DNA from: Methylocapsa sp. S129
Lineage (GTDB): Bacteria; Pseudomonadota; Alphaproteobacteria; Rhizobiales; Beijerinckiaceae
Direction of reading: 5' to 3'
DNA length: 64,000 bases
NCBI RefSeq assembly: GCF_009765995.1
Contig: NZ_LMUI01000016.1
Coordinates: forward strand, 186,001-250,000
Of the stretch, positions 7,555-16,161 are shown one piece after another. The notes under the pieces were generated by a model that was not told the DNA's origin, did not search any database, and saw only the letters and a program-made list of their open reading frames with translations. A program made the translations under genes and the position numbers. Position 1 is the stretch's first letter. Every line of letters begins with the position of its first letter.

Positions 7555-9312
7555 CTACGTCGCGAGCCGCTCTTTCTTGCCCAATGGCCTGGGGCCGCGC
7601 TTCCTGGCCGCGCCCTTGGCGCGCGGCTCAAAGCCCGCGCCGAAGGGCTGATCGTCCAGCGGTTCGATACGGATGTTTTCCGGCGACCGGCGGCGGATGT
7701 CGCTGGCGAATTGTTCGGCGGCCGAGGCCGCCACTTCGAATTTCGTTTCATTATCGAAAATGCGGATTGTGCCGATATCGGCTTTGGTGAGGCCGCCGGC
7801 GCGGCAGATCATCGGCAGCAGCCATTTGGGATCGGCGTTTTTCGAGCGCCCGATGTCGAGCCGGAACCATACGCCCTTGGCGGTGGGACCGAACGCATGC
7901 GGCTTGCCAAAATCCCGCGCCTTGCGCTCCGGCGGCCGATAGGATTCGGCGTTGCGCGGCGAAGCCGGGCGCTGGCGCGGCTCGCGGCGCTCTGGCTCAT
8001 GGCCGGGATCAGAAATCTCCTCGAGCGCCGGAAGGCGGGATCGGTAGATGCGGGCGAGGGCGGCGGCGACCTCTTCGGCGCTGCGGCGCGCCAACAGGAG
8101 CTTCGCCATCGCGATATCGTCGTCGTTTGGCGGTTCGGTCAGCAGCGGGTCTTGCAGCAGACGCTCCTGATCGAGCAGGCGGATTTCGTCCGCCGATGGC
8201 GGCCCGCTCCATTGCGGGGGAATGCCGGCATTGGCGAAGAGTTGCTCGGCGCGCCGGCGCCGCGCGATCGGAACCAGCAGCGCGCTGACGCCCTTGCGCC
8301 CGGCGCGTCCCGTTCTGCCGCTGCGATGCTGCAGCGTTTCGACGTCATGGGGAAGGTCGGCGTGAATGACGATGCCGACATTGGGCAGATCGATGCCGCG
8401 CGCGGCGACATCGGTCGCCACGCAGACCCGCGCGCGCCCGTTGCGCAACGCCTGCATCGCCTGATTGCGTTCATGCTGGCTGAGTTCGCCCGACAGCAAT
8501 ACCGCCGAAAAGCCGCGCTCCAGCAGTGTGGCGTGCAAATGGCGCACGGCTTCGCGCGTGTTGCAAAAGACGATCGCGGTCGGCGCCTCGATCAGCCGCA
8601 GCAGATTGACGACCGCATGTTCGGCTTCCTTGGGCGCGATGCGGATGGCGCGATATTCGATATCGACATGGCCGCGCTTGCCGCCCGCCACTTCGATGCG
8701 CAAGGCGTCGCGCTGATAACGTTTGGCGAGAGCTGCGATCGCCTTGGGCATGGTGGCGGAGAACAGCAGGCTGCGCTTGTCGGCGGGCGCGGCGTCGAGA
8801 ATGAATTCGAGATCCTCGCGAAAGCCGAGATCGAGCATTTCGTCCGCCTCGTCGAGAACGACCGCCTTCAGTCTGGAGAGATCGAGGCCGCCGCGCTCGA
8901 TATGATCGCGCAGCCGCCCCGGCGTGCCCACGACGATATGCACGCCCTCCGCGAGGCGCCGGCGCTCCTGTCGCGAGTCCATGCCGCCGACGCAGGCGGC
9001 GATGCGCGCCTGCGTATATTGATAGAGCCATGTCAGTTCGCGCTCCACCTGCATCGCCAGTTCGCGGGTCGGCGCGATGACAAGCGCCAGAGGCGCGGCG
9101 GCTTGTCCAAAGATCGCAGCTTCGCCAAGGATCGTCGGCGCCATGCCCAAACCATAGGCCACTGTCTTGCCCGAGCCGGTCTGGGCCGACACCAGGAGAT
9201 CGCGGCCCGCAGCTTCGGGCGCAAGAACCGCCGATTGAACGGGCGTCGGATCGGCATAGTTGCGCTCGGTCAATGCGCGCGACAGCGATGGGTTCGTCTG
9301 GAAAAAAGTCAC
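7555..9312 (-). CDS. DEAD-box ATP-dependent RNA helicase with DbpA-type RNA-binding C-terminus
   Basis: ATP-driven RNA remodeller, probably in ribosome assembly or RNA decay. Core motifs occur in order: Q-motif region (PTPVQSAVL), AQTGSGKT, APTRELA, TPGRL, LDEADEMLDLGF, FSATMP, then VATDVAARGIDLP and HRSGRTGRAG. After a charged linker, the last 110 residues contain a DbpA-like RNA-binding domain (VWFRLDIGRSKNADPKWLLP) and a basic KR tail. I prefer the GTG at 9312, which begins like family members (TFFQTNPSL) and follows a GAAGG box; an ATG at 9402 would add 30 residues. DbpA and CsdA are both possible relatives. Confidence 0.93.
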   Translation of the reverse strand: MTFFQTNPSLSRALTERNYADPTPVQSAVLAPEAAGRDLLVSAQTGSGKTVAYGLGMAPTILGEAAIFGQAAAPLALVIAPTRELAMQVERELTWLYQYTQARIAACVGGMDSRQERRRLAEGVHIVVGTPGRLRDHIERGGLDLSRLKAVVLDEADEMLDLGFREDLEFILDAAPADKRSLLFSATMPKAIAALAKRYQRDALRIEVAGGKRGHVDIEYRAIRIAPKEAEHAVVNLLRLIEAPTAIVFCNTREAVRHLHATLLERGFSAVLLSGELSQHERNQAMQALRNGRARVCVATDVAARGIDLPNVGIVIHADLPHDVETLQHRSGRTGRAGRKGVSALLVPIARRRRAEQLFANAGIPPQWSGPPSADEIRLLDQERLLQDPLLTEPPNDDDIAMAKLLLARRSAEEVAAALARIYRSRLPALEEISDPGHEPERREPRQRPASPRNAESYRPPERKARDFGKPHAFGPTAKGVWFRLDIGRSKNADPKWLLPMICRAGGLTKADIGTIRIFDNETKFEVAASAAEQFASDIRRRSPENIRIEPLDDQPFGAGFEPRAKGAARKRGPRPLGKKERLAT

Positions 9313-9434
9313 GGAATGAATTTGCCTTCGGGATAGGGGCGCCGGGAATTGGGCGCGCGCGGTATGGACCGGGGTTGTGTTGGAAATGCGCTCCGCGAGC
9401 ATAAGCTTATCACACCGACGGCGGCGGGTCTTAC

Positions 9435-9527
9435 CGAATAAGGAGCTGCTGCGAAGCCGAAGACGTCCGAGGTCTCGCCGAATATGGTCTTGAACGCCGC
9501 CGTGAAATAGGGCATCGCAGATAACGC
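9435..9527 (-). pseudogene. Possible remnant of an AraC-family regulator C-terminus
   Basis: On the minus strand, codons from about 9515 read MPYFTAAFKTIFGETSDVF. This resembles the last helix-turn-helix of AraC regulators (YFTRAFRRxFGxTPSxYR). No complete gene surrounds it, because the upstream part is occupied by the doxX-like gene on the other strand. AraC regulators commonly accompany DoxX/SDR pairs, so a deleted regulator is plausible. The match is short and by eye only. Confidence 0.25.
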
Positions 9528-9551
9528 ATTGCTAGGAACAGGGTTTATAGC

Positions 9552-9926
9552 ATGTCCAGTCTTTTTAGCGCCGTGGAGCCCTATGCGGTTTTGCGGGTCG
9601 CCTGCGGCGCTTTTCTCATCCCGCATATCTGGGGAAAACTTCAATTTCCGCCGCCGCTTGTCGTGTTCTTCGAACAGGCGGGTCTGAGGCCGGCGAGAGC
9701 TTTCATGATTCTGGCTTCGATCATCGAAGCCATCGCCGCCGCGGCGCTGATCTTGAACCTCTTCACGCCGATAGCGGCGTTGCTGGCCGCGATCATGCTG
9801 GTTATCGCAACGATCTGCCTGTATCGCGTGCGGGGCTTTCTCTGGATATGGAACAGCGGGGGCTTCGAATTCCCGCTGTTTTGGACAATCGTCAGCCTCG
9901 TCGTGGCGCGTATCTATTGGATTTGA
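9552..9926 (+). CDS. DoxX family membrane protein
   Basis: Small integral membrane protein of 124 residues with four predicted helices and the DoxX opening LRVACGAFLIPHIWGKL, where the pattern R-x(5)-Phe-x(2)-His-Gly is partly kept. It then carries the FFEQAGLRPARAFMILASIIE segment typical of the family. DoxX-like proteins have been linked to thiol/redox balance and quinone-associated functions, but their biochemistry is unsettled. The gene ends 42 bp before the SDR gene on the same strand, so the two are likely one unit. Confidence 0.85.
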   Translation: MSSLFSAVEPYAVLRVACGAFLIPHIWGKLQFPPPLVVFFEQAGLRPARAFMILASIIEAIAAAALILNLFTPIAALLAAIMLVIATICLYRVRGFLWIWNSGGFEFPLFWTIVSLVVARIYWI

Positions 9927-9968
9927 GTTCGTCCCATCGCAAGCAAGATTGGTTAGCGAGGTCTCATA

Positions 9969-10688
9969 ATGCCCGGTTCGACGGAACATCTTGTCGTAGT
10001 TGGCGGCACGTCGGGAATTGGATTGTCGGTCGCGCGGGCAGCTCATGCGCTCGGCTGCCAGGTCACGATCGCCGGCCGCGGAGCGCAGCGCGCCGCCGAC
10101 ATCGCCGGATCTATCGGACCCGGCGCGACCGGCCTCCACATTGACCTGGAAGACACGGCCTCGATCCGAGCGGCGTTGGCGGATGGGCCGGCGATCGACC
10201 ATCTCGTCCTGACGCCGATCCGTCGGTTGGCGACCAGCGTGAAGGATTTCAATATTGTCGAGGCCAACAGGCTCGCGCATATCAAGCTCACCGGCTATGT
10301 CGCGGCCGTCAGCGCCGCGCTGCCGCGCCTCAAACCGACGTCCTCGATCGTGCTGTTCGCGGGCCTCTCCAAGGCCAATCCCTATGTGGGCTCGACGATG
10401 ATTTCGATCGTCAATGGCGGCATTGTCGGCATGACGAAAACCATGGCGGTCGAACTGTCGCCGATCCGGGTGAATTGCCTGTCGCCAGGTCTTGTTCCGG
10501 ACTCGCCGACTTGGGAGCGCGCCATCCAGCAGGGCGCCACAGCCATTGTCGATGCGATGGCCGCGCGGACGCCGGCGCGGCGGCTGGCTTCGAGCGCCGA
10601 CATTGTCCACGCGGTCTTTTTCCTGCTCGACAATCGCGCCGTGAACGGCATCGATCTGGAAATCGACGGCGGCATCCAGTTGGTGTGA
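9969..10688 (+). CDS. SDR-fold protein lacking the catalytic Tyr/Lys pair
   Basis: A 239-residue Rossmann-fold protein of the short-chain dehydrogenase superfamily. The dinucleotide motif is intact (VVVGGTSGIGLSVA), and the C-terminal VNGIDLEIDGG is typical of classical SDRs. At the active site, where SDRs have Ser...YxxxK, this protein reads LFAGLSKANP then ISIVNGGIVGMTK. The tyrosine is therefore isoleucine, the lysine asparagine and the serine is displaced. The NNAG motif is also absent. It may bind NAD(P)H without classical reductase chemistry, or use another mechanism. It probably shares a transcript with doxX. Confidence 0.88.
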   Translation: MPGSTEHLVVVGGTSGIGLSVARAAHALGCQVTIAGRGAQRAADIAGSIGPGATGLHIDLEDTASIRAALADGPAIDHLVLTPIRRLATSVKDFNIVEANRLAHIKLTGYVAAVSAALPRLKPTSSIVLFAGLSKANPYVGSTMISIVNGGIVGMTKTMAVELSPIRVNCLSPGLVPDSPTWERAIQQGATAIVDAMAARTPARRLASSADIVHAVFFLLDNRAVNGIDLEIDGGIQLV

Positions 10689-10717
10689 CCTGTCTCGCGG
10701 TCCGGTCCGGAAGACCG

Positions 10718-11992
10718 TTACGCGAACAGGTTTCTCAAATGATCGTTGAGAAACCGGCCCTCCGCGTCGAGGCGGCGGCGGATGGCGCGAAAATCATCGA
10801 AACGCGGATAAAGCGTCGGCATGTCCTGCGCATTGTTGAAATGCAGCTTCCCCCAATGCGGCCGCGCTCCGTATTGTCTGAGGATCGCGTCGACGTCGAG
10901 AAGATAGTTCCAATAGTCGATCCCCGGGCCGCCCGAGACGGAGACCGTCACGCTGTCGCGCTTGTAGTAGGGGCTCAGCATGCCTGAATCGCCGCCGACG
11001 AAACGATATTCGACGGGATAGATGCAGTTCGTGTGTTTCGTCAGCATCAGGTCGCGGACCTGCCGCAGCGCCTCCTTGCCGTTTTCGACCGGAATCGCAT
11101 ATTCGAGCTCGTGGAAGTTCGGGACATATTCGATCGGATAGATTTCCGAGGAATAGGCGACGCGCTCGAAGCTCTTCTCGTCAGAGAACGGCGGCTCGTC
11201 GGTGATATCCATCACCTTCATTTCGCAGACGTCATGCTCGTGTTTTGTCGGCGAGACCGCGGCGACGTCGGGCAGACAATAGAGATGCCGGGATTCTGGA
11301 ACCGGACACCAGAAGAAGCTGAAATGGCGATGGCGCGCGGCCAGCTCATCGTGTTGCGCCATGCAGGTCTCGAAATCATCGCGCCACAGCTTCTCCTTCA
11401 GATTGTAGGCGTCGACCGTCTGCAATGTGACGGTGGACATCACGCCGAGCATGCCGATCGAGACCTGGGCGGCGGCCATCGTCTCAGGGTCCGTGTCGGC
11501 GTCGACGCTCAGCGCCGAACCGTCCGCCTGAATGAGGCGCATGCCGACCGCCTGCGACGACAGGCAGCCAAGGCTGATCCCGGTGCCATGCGTGCCGGTC
11601 GACAATGCGCCGGCGATCGCCTGGGTGTCGATGTCGCCCTGGTTGGCGAGCGACAGCCCGATCTGTTTGAGGGCTCTGCCGATGTCGCCGATTTTCGTGC
11701 CGGCGCGCACGACGACCCGCTTGCGGTCATGATCGGCGCTGACGATTCCCTGCATATTTTTGAGGCTGAGCAACAGGCCGCTGGTCGCCACCACCGGCGT
11801 GAAGGAATGGCCGGAGCCGGCGACGCGCACGCCGAGATTCCGGCGCGAAGCTTCATGCACCAGCGCGGCCAGTTCGTCCTCCGAACCCGGTTCGCTCATG
11901 TGGCGCGCGATAAAAGACTGGTTGCCGACCCAGTTGCGCCAATGACCGCCCGCTCCGAGTGGGACCGGCGGCGACGGCAAAGGCTCATTCAT
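10718..11992 (-). CDS. FAD-linked D-arabinono-1,4-lactone oxidase family protein
   Basis: VAO/PCMH-fold flavoenzyme of 424 residues related to gulono-, galactono- and arabinono-lactone oxidases. The FAD domain occupies about residues 20-190. It includes RVAGSGHSFTPVV, where the histidine is the usual covalent flavin site, and the STGTHGTGISLG loop. The C-terminal ALO domain ends with HWGKLH, the conserved substrate/flavin signature, and FLNDHLRNLF. No signal peptide is seen, so it is probably cytosolic or peripherally membrane-bound. It is convergent with the SDR gene. The actual sugar-lactone or polyol substrate is not readable. Confidence 0.92.
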   Translation of the reverse strand: MNEPLPSPPVPLGAGGHWRNWVGNQSFIARHMSEPGSEDELAALVHEASRRNLGVRVAGSGHSFTPVVATSGLLLSLKNMQGIVSADHDRKRVVVRAGTKIGDIGRALKQIGLSLANQGDIDTQAIAGALSTGTHGTGISLGCLSSQAVGMRLIQADGSALSVDADTDPETMAAAQVSIGMLGVMSTVTLQTVDAYNLKEKLWRDDFETCMAQHDELAARHRHFSFFWCPVPESRHLYCLPDVAAVSPTKHEHDVCEMKVMDITDEPPFSDEKSFERVAYSSEIYPIEYVPNFHELEYAIPVENGKEALRQVRDLMLTKHTNCIYPVEYRFVGGDSGMLSPYYKRDSVTVSVSGGPGIDYWNYLLDVDAILRQYGARPHWGKLHFNNAQDMPTLYPRFDDFRAIRRRLDAEGRFLNDHLRNLFA

Positions 11993-12147
11993 GGGGCGCT
12001 CCTGATGCGGCGATGAGGCGACAGCTTACCCAATGCGTTGCGATGGGGGAATGTGGCGGACGATTTCACAAACCATGACCTCGCAAGTCATCGACGCTTT
12101 CGCCGTATCCTGAGAGAATGGGCGCCGCCAAAGCCGGAGCCGCCGTC

Positions 12148-12546
12148 ATGTCCCCTCTCGAACGCATTCGCGCCAACCCGCTGCCTTTCGCCGATCACCT
12201 GCGCATCGAATTCGTCAGCGCCGATCTCGACCGGATCGTCGCGACAATGCGCGTCGCGCCGGAACATTGCACTTTGGGCGGAAGAGTTCACGGCGGCGCC
12301 TTGATGGCTTTAGCCGATACGATGGGCGGCGTCGGCGCTTTCATCAATCTCGACGCGAAAGCCGCGGGCACGACGACGATCGAAAGCAAGACCAATTTTC
12401 TCGGCGGCGCCCCCGCCGGCGCCGTCCTGGTCGCGACGGCGACGCCAATTCATCGGGGGCGGCGCACCCAGGTCTGGCAGACTCGCATCGAGACGGAAGA
12501 CGGAAAGCCGGTCGCCTGGGTGACGCAGACGCAGCTCGCGCTCTAG
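12148..12546 (+). CDS. PaaI-type hotdog-fold thioesterase
   Basis: Predicted acyl-CoA thioesterase of about 132 residues. The core motif RVHGGALMALADTMGGV contains the HGG...D/T signature of the PaaI/4HBT group. TTTIESKTNFLGGA forms the dimer-interface strand. I chose the ATG at 12148 because a GGAG box lies at the right distance; an ATG ten codons upstream (12118) is possible. The gene is followed 85 bp later by an aromatic-acid-type transporter and a dihydroxyphthalate-decarboxylase-like gene. A role in recycling CoA from aromatic or fatty acyl-CoA intermediates is possible but inferred. Confidence 0.88.
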   Translation: MSPLERIRANPLPFADHLRIEFVSADLDRIVATMRVAPEHCTLGGRVHGGALMALADTMGGVGAFINLDAKAAGTTTIESKTNFLGGAPAGAVLVATATPIHRGRRTQVWQTRIETEDGKPVAWVTQTQLAL

Positions 12547-12631
12547 CCCCCACCGCCAAGACGCGCGTTGGGAACAAAACATCCGTGCTATCCTGAACCC
12601 GTCAGGCGCAAGCGAAAGTCCGGAGGAGCTG

Positions 12632-13972
12632 ATGTCGGAGCCGCCCCTGGTGCAGGTGACCCAGATGATCGAGCAGCAAAAGCTCGGCGGCGCCCAGGGC
12701 CTCATCATCGCATTGTGCGGCCTCGTGGCTTTGCTGGACGGGATGGATCTGCAATCGATCGGTCTTGCCGCGCCGGTTATGGCCGACGCGCTGCATGTCG
12801 CGCCGCAAGCGTTCGGTCTTGTCTTCAGCGCGGCTCTGGCGGGATTGGCGCTCGGCGCCTTCGCGCTCGGACCGCTGGCGGACCGGCATGGCCGCAAGCG
12901 GGTGCTGATCGTCGCCACCGTCTGCTTTGGAATCTTCACCTTATGCACGGCCTTCGCCGACAGTTTTGGCGAACTGCTCGTCTGGCGGTTCCTGGCCGGC
13001 GTCGGTCTCGGCGGCGCGATGCCAAGCTTCATCAGTCTCGCCTCGGAATATGTTCCCGGCCGCATGCGCGCGGCCATCGTTAGTTTGCTCTGGGCCGGAT
13101 TTCCGTTGGGAGGCGTCGTCGGCGGCCTTCTCGCCTCCCGTCTCATTCCCGCCTTTGGCTGGCGGTCGGTTTTCTTCGTGGGGGGCGCGCCGCCGCTTCT
13201 GGTCGCCCTCGCTTTGATATGGGCGCTTCCGGAATCTCTCAGCTATCTCGTCAATTCGGGAGCGACGCACGAGCGCATTGCGCGAACGCTGAAGCAGATA
13301 TTCCCCGAGGTCTCCATTCCCGACAACGCCCGTTTCGTCGTCATCGAGAACGCGAAATCCGATGCGCGGATGAGCCAGTTGTTCGCCCTCGGCCGCGCCA
13401 GCGGCACCCTCCTTCTTTGGACGAGCTTCTTCTTCGCCTTCATGATCCTGGTCACCAATTCCGCCTGGAGCCCGACGCTGCTGGGCGCCGAAGGCGTGCC
13501 GATTGGCCATGCCGCGGTTGCATTGGCGACGTTCAATTTCGGTTCGCTGTTCGGGTCGGGCGTCGCCGGGCTGCTGCTGACGCGCTTTGGGATCATCGCG
13601 GTTCTGCCCGGCGCGCTCGCCGGCGGTGCGCTTGCCTACGCCCTGGTCGGCTATACCGCGCCTTCGGTCGCGGCGATCACGGTTTTTCAAGGCCTGTTCG
13701 GCCTGTTCACGGGTTGCGCCAGTTCCGGCCTCATCGCGCTCGCGGCGATCCTCTATCCCTCTGCGATCCGCGCCACCGGGATCGGCTGCGCCATGGCCGC
13801 CGGACGCTGCGGCTCCATCGCCGGCCCGCTCATCGTCGGCGCTCTCGTCGGCGCCCGCTGGGCGACTCCGAGCATTTTCTCCGTCATGGGCGCATCCGTT
13901 CTGGTGGGGACGCTCGCCGTCTTCGCGCTGGGCTTGCGCAGGCCCCTGTCCGGGCGCGCCGATGCGGCATAA
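12632..13972 (+). CDS. MFS transporter, aromatic acid:H+ symporter (AAHS) family
   Basis: A 446-residue inner-membrane carrier with twelve predicted helices. The first helix carries the AAHS hallmark ALLDGMDLQSIGLAAP, in which Asp residues are needed for aromatic-acid/proton coupling. The cytoplasmic loop 2-3 motif is GPLADRHGRKRVL and the second-half loop is reduced. A strong ribosome-binding site (GGAGGAG) precedes the ATG at 12632. Downstream by 46 bp is a protein resembling 4,5-dihydroxyphthalate decarboxylase, and upstream a thioesterase. The three genes could form an aromatic-acid uptake and conversion unit. PcaK- and BenK-like carriers are the closest characterised functions. Confidence 0.93.
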   Translation: MSEPPLVQVTQMIEQQKLGGAQGLIIALCGLVALLDGMDLQSIGLAAPVMADALHVAPQAFGLVFSAALAGLALGAFALGPLADRHGRKRVLIVATVCFGIFTLCTAFADSFGELLVWRFLAGVGLGGAMPSFISLASEYVPGRMRAAIVSLLWAGFPLGGVVGGLLASRLIPAFGWRSVFFVGGAPPLLVALALIWALPESLSYLVNSGATHERIARTLKQIFPEVSIPDNARFVVIENAKSDARMSQLFALGRASGTLLLWTSFFFAFMILVTNSAWSPTLLGAEGVPIGHAAVALATFNFGSLFGSGVAGLLLTRFGIIAVLPGALAGGALAYALVGYTAPSVAAITVFQGLFGLFTGCASSGLIALAAILYPSAIRATGIGCAMAAGRCGSIAGPLIVGALVGARWATPSIFSVMGASVLVGTLAVFALGLRRPLSGRADAA

Positions 13973-14018
13973 CCTGGAATGCGATGCATCATCAGTTTAG
14001 CAGACAAGGACAGCGGCG

Positions 14019-15011
14019 TTGACCAAACTCCAGCTTTCGGTCGCGATTGGCGATTACGACCGCATGCGCCCGCTCGTTGACGGCGCGGTTAAGATCGACG
14101 CCGTCGATCCTCAATTCATGCTGCTTGAGCCGGAGGAAATATTCTTTCGCGCCTTTCGCCGGGCTGAATTCGACATCTGCGAGCTCTCGCTCAGCAGCTA
14201 TTGCGTGCAGGTCGCGGCCGGCGGCTCCCCCTATATCGCGGCGCCCGTTTTCCCATCGCGGGCGTTTCGCCATTCCTCGGTCTACATCCGCGACGATCGC
14301 AACATTGCGAACCCAGCCGATCTCAAGGGAAAGCGGATCGGCCTGCCCGAATACCAACTGACGGCCAATGTTTGGGTGCGTCTATTTCTGAACGACGATC
14401 ACGGCGTTGCGCCGTCGGACATTTCCTGGGTGCGCGGGGGATACGACGATCCTCGCCGGGTCGAGAAAATCCCTCTCAGCCTGCCCGCCAATGTGCGGCT
14501 GGAGGACGCGCCCGAAGGCAAGACCATCTCGGGCATGCTGGCCGCGGGAGAGCTTGACGCGATTATCGGGCCGCGGGCGCCGTCCTGTTTCCGCGACAAT
14601 CATCCAAACATTCGCCGTCTGTTTGCCGACCCCCAGGCCGCCGGCGTGGACTGGTTCAAGCGGACGCGGATATTTCCGATCATGCACCTGATCGGAATCC
14701 GCCGCAGCCTCGCCGACGCGCATCCTTGGCTACCGTTCGCCATATTCAAGGCTTTCGAGCGTTCCAAAGCGATCGCGATCGTCCGTCTCGACGATTCCTC
14801 CGCCGCCAAGGCGACCCTGCCTTTCATCGAGGAGCAGCTTCAGGCGGCGCGCGCGTTGATGGGCGATGACTTCTGGTCCTACGGCCTCGCGCCCAACCGC
14901 CACGTGTTGGAGCGCTTCCTGCGACAGCATCACGAGGAAGGCCTTTCCGCGCGTCTGCTCGCCGCCGAGGAGCTGTTCCATCCCTCGACGCTCGAAGCGC
15001 ATCGGATCTGA
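14019..15011 (+). CDS. 4,5-dihydroxyphthalate decarboxylase-like / NMT1-fold protein
   Basis: Cytosolic 330-residue protein with a periplasmic-binding-protein-like fold but no signal peptide. This is the pattern of the 4,5-dihydroxyphthalate decarboxylase (Pht5) family. Family-type segments include LSVAIGDYDRMRPLVDG at the N-terminus, FRRAEFDICELSLSSY, ADLKGKRIGLPEYQLTANVW and GDDFWSYGLAPNRHVLERF near the end. The start is a TTG at 14019 preceded by AAGGA nine bases upstream. It follows the AAHS transporter closely. The substrate could be another aromatic carboxylate: only the pairing supports aromatic catabolism, since no ring-cleavage gene is in the window. Confidence 0.8.
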   Translation: MTKLQLSVAIGDYDRMRPLVDGAVKIDAVDPQFMLLEPEEIFFRAFRRAEFDICELSLSSYCVQVAAGGSPYIAAPVFPSRAFRHSSVYIRDDRNIANPADLKGKRIGLPEYQLTANVWVRLFLNDDHGVAPSDISWVRGGYDDPRRVEKIPLSLPANVRLEDAPEGKTISGMLAAGELDAIIGPRAPSCFRDNHPNIRRLFADPQAAGVDWFKRTRIFPIMHLIGIRRSLADAHPWLPFAIFKAFERSKAIAIVRLDDSSAAKATLPFIEEQLQAARALMGDDFWSYGLAPNRHVLERFLRQHHEEGLSARLLAAEELFHPSTLEAHRI

Positions 15012-15128
15012 ATCCGCCGGGCCTGCATCATGATGCTCATTCCCTCGTTGCTTGAATGGACGAGATTTGACGGATTCCGACGCCGTCGCTAACACAGAAT
15101 CCATTGGGGTCTAAGGGACTGACCACAG

Positions 15129-15158
15129 AGCCGCGCCTTGCTGGAGCGCGGCTTTTTT
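15129..15158 (+). terminator. Rho-independent terminator just upstream of thrB
   Basis: A perfect 8-bp stem AGCCGCGC/GCGCGGCT with a nine-base loop runs directly into six thymines (15153-15158). It could end the transcript of the preceding decarboxylase-like gene, 118 bp away. It could also act as an attenuator for thrB, whose ATG begins 38 bp later. A weak promoter-like TTGACG (15067) lies between the two genes. Confidence 0.8.
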
Positions 15159-15195
15159 GCCGTCCGTAGGCCGCGTACCTCAAGCCGGACAGAAG

Positions 15196-16161
15196 ATGGC
15201 CGTCTATACGGAAGTCACGGACGAAGCCCTTGGGGCGTTCCTCGCCGATTATGATCTTGGCTCTGTCTCGTCCTTCAAGGGCATCGCCGAGGGAGTCGAG
15301 AATTCGAACTTTCTCATGCACACCGAGACCGGCCGTTTCATCCTGACGCTCTATGAAAAGCGCGTCAAAGAAGCGGATCTGCCCTTTTTCATTGGCTTGA
15401 TGGAGCATCTTGCGAAGAAAGGCGTCACTTGTCCGCAGCCGGTGCGCAGCAACAAAGGCGAGGCGCTCGGCCGGCTTGTCGGCCGGCCGGCGGCGATCGT
15501 CACGTTTCTCGACGGGCTATGGATTCGCCGCCCCAGCGCGCGCCATTGCGCGAGCGTCGGCGAAGCTTTGGGCCGAATGCATAAAGCCGGCGCCGATTTC
15601 AACCTCCAGCGACCTAATGCTCTTTCGATCGGCGGTTGGCCCGCCTTGTTCGAGGCCGCGCAGGCCCGCGCGGATGAAGTGGCGCCCGGCCTCGCCAGCG
15701 AGGCGGCGAATGAGTTGGCCGCGCTCCAGCAGATATGGCCGACCGGCTTGCCAGCCGGCGTGATCCACGCCGATCTCTTTCCCGACAACGTCTTTTTTCT
15801 CGGCGACCGGCTGTCCGGCCTGATCGATTTTTATTTCGCCTGCAATGACGCGCTTGTCTACGATCTCGCCATCGCCTTGAACGCTTGGTGCTTCGAGCCT
15901 GATGCATCGTTCAACATCACCAAGGGCATGGCGCTGATCAATGGCTATGAGCGGGTGCGTCGCCTGACCGATCGGGAGGTCGCGGCTCTGCCGATCATGG
16001 CGCGCGGCGCGGCGTTGCGCTTCATGCTGACGCGTCTCGTTGACTGGTTGAACGTGCCGCCGGGAGCCAAAGTCGTGCCCAAAGATCCGATCGAATATCT
16101 CAAGAAGATGCGCTTTCATCGAGCCGTGGCGAGCGCGCGCGACTATGGCTTACTGCGATGA
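15196..16161 (+). CDS. thrB: Homoserine kinase (aminoglycoside-phosphotransferase-fold type)
   Basis: Phosphorylates L-homoserine in threonine biosynthesis. The 321-residue protein belongs to the APH-like homoserine kinases of alphaproteobacteria rather than the GHMP type. It starts [16 protein letters not shown] at the ATG at 15196, preceded by AGAAG. Kinase features include [20 protein letters not shown] (nucleotide loop and lysine-equivalent strand), the Brenner motif [13 protein letters not shown] with catalytic Asp and Asn, and [10 protein letters not shown] in place of the DFG-like metal site. The last four bases overlap rnhA (ATGA), a conserved arrangement in this order. Confidence 0.96.
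   Translation: MAVYTEVTDEALGAFLADYDLGSVSSFKGIAEGVENSNFLMHTETGRFILTLYEKRVKEADLPFFIGLMEHLAKKGVTCPQPVRSNKGEALGRLVGRPAAIVTFLDGLWIRRPSARHCASVGEALGRMHKAGADFNLQRPNALSIGGWPALFEAAQARADEVAPGLASEAANELAALQQIWPTGLPAGVIHADLFPDNVFFLGDRLSGLIDFYFACNDALVYDLAIALNAWCFEPDASFNITKGMALINGYERVRRLTDREVAALPIMARGAALRFMLTRLVDWLNVPPGAKVVPKDPIEYLKKMRFHRAVASARDYGLLR

Noticed and set aside
6907-9336. An 809-codon open frame on the plus strand across the helicase gene
   Set aside because: It is antisense to a DEAD-box helicase with every motif intact. Its product is Arg/Ala-rich and lacks any family pattern. GC-rich DNA gives such frames opposite real genes.
9313-10610. Minus-strand open frame opposite the DoxX and SDR genes
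   Set aside because: Shadow of the plus-strand genes. Only the short AraC-like stretch near 9515 is of interest.
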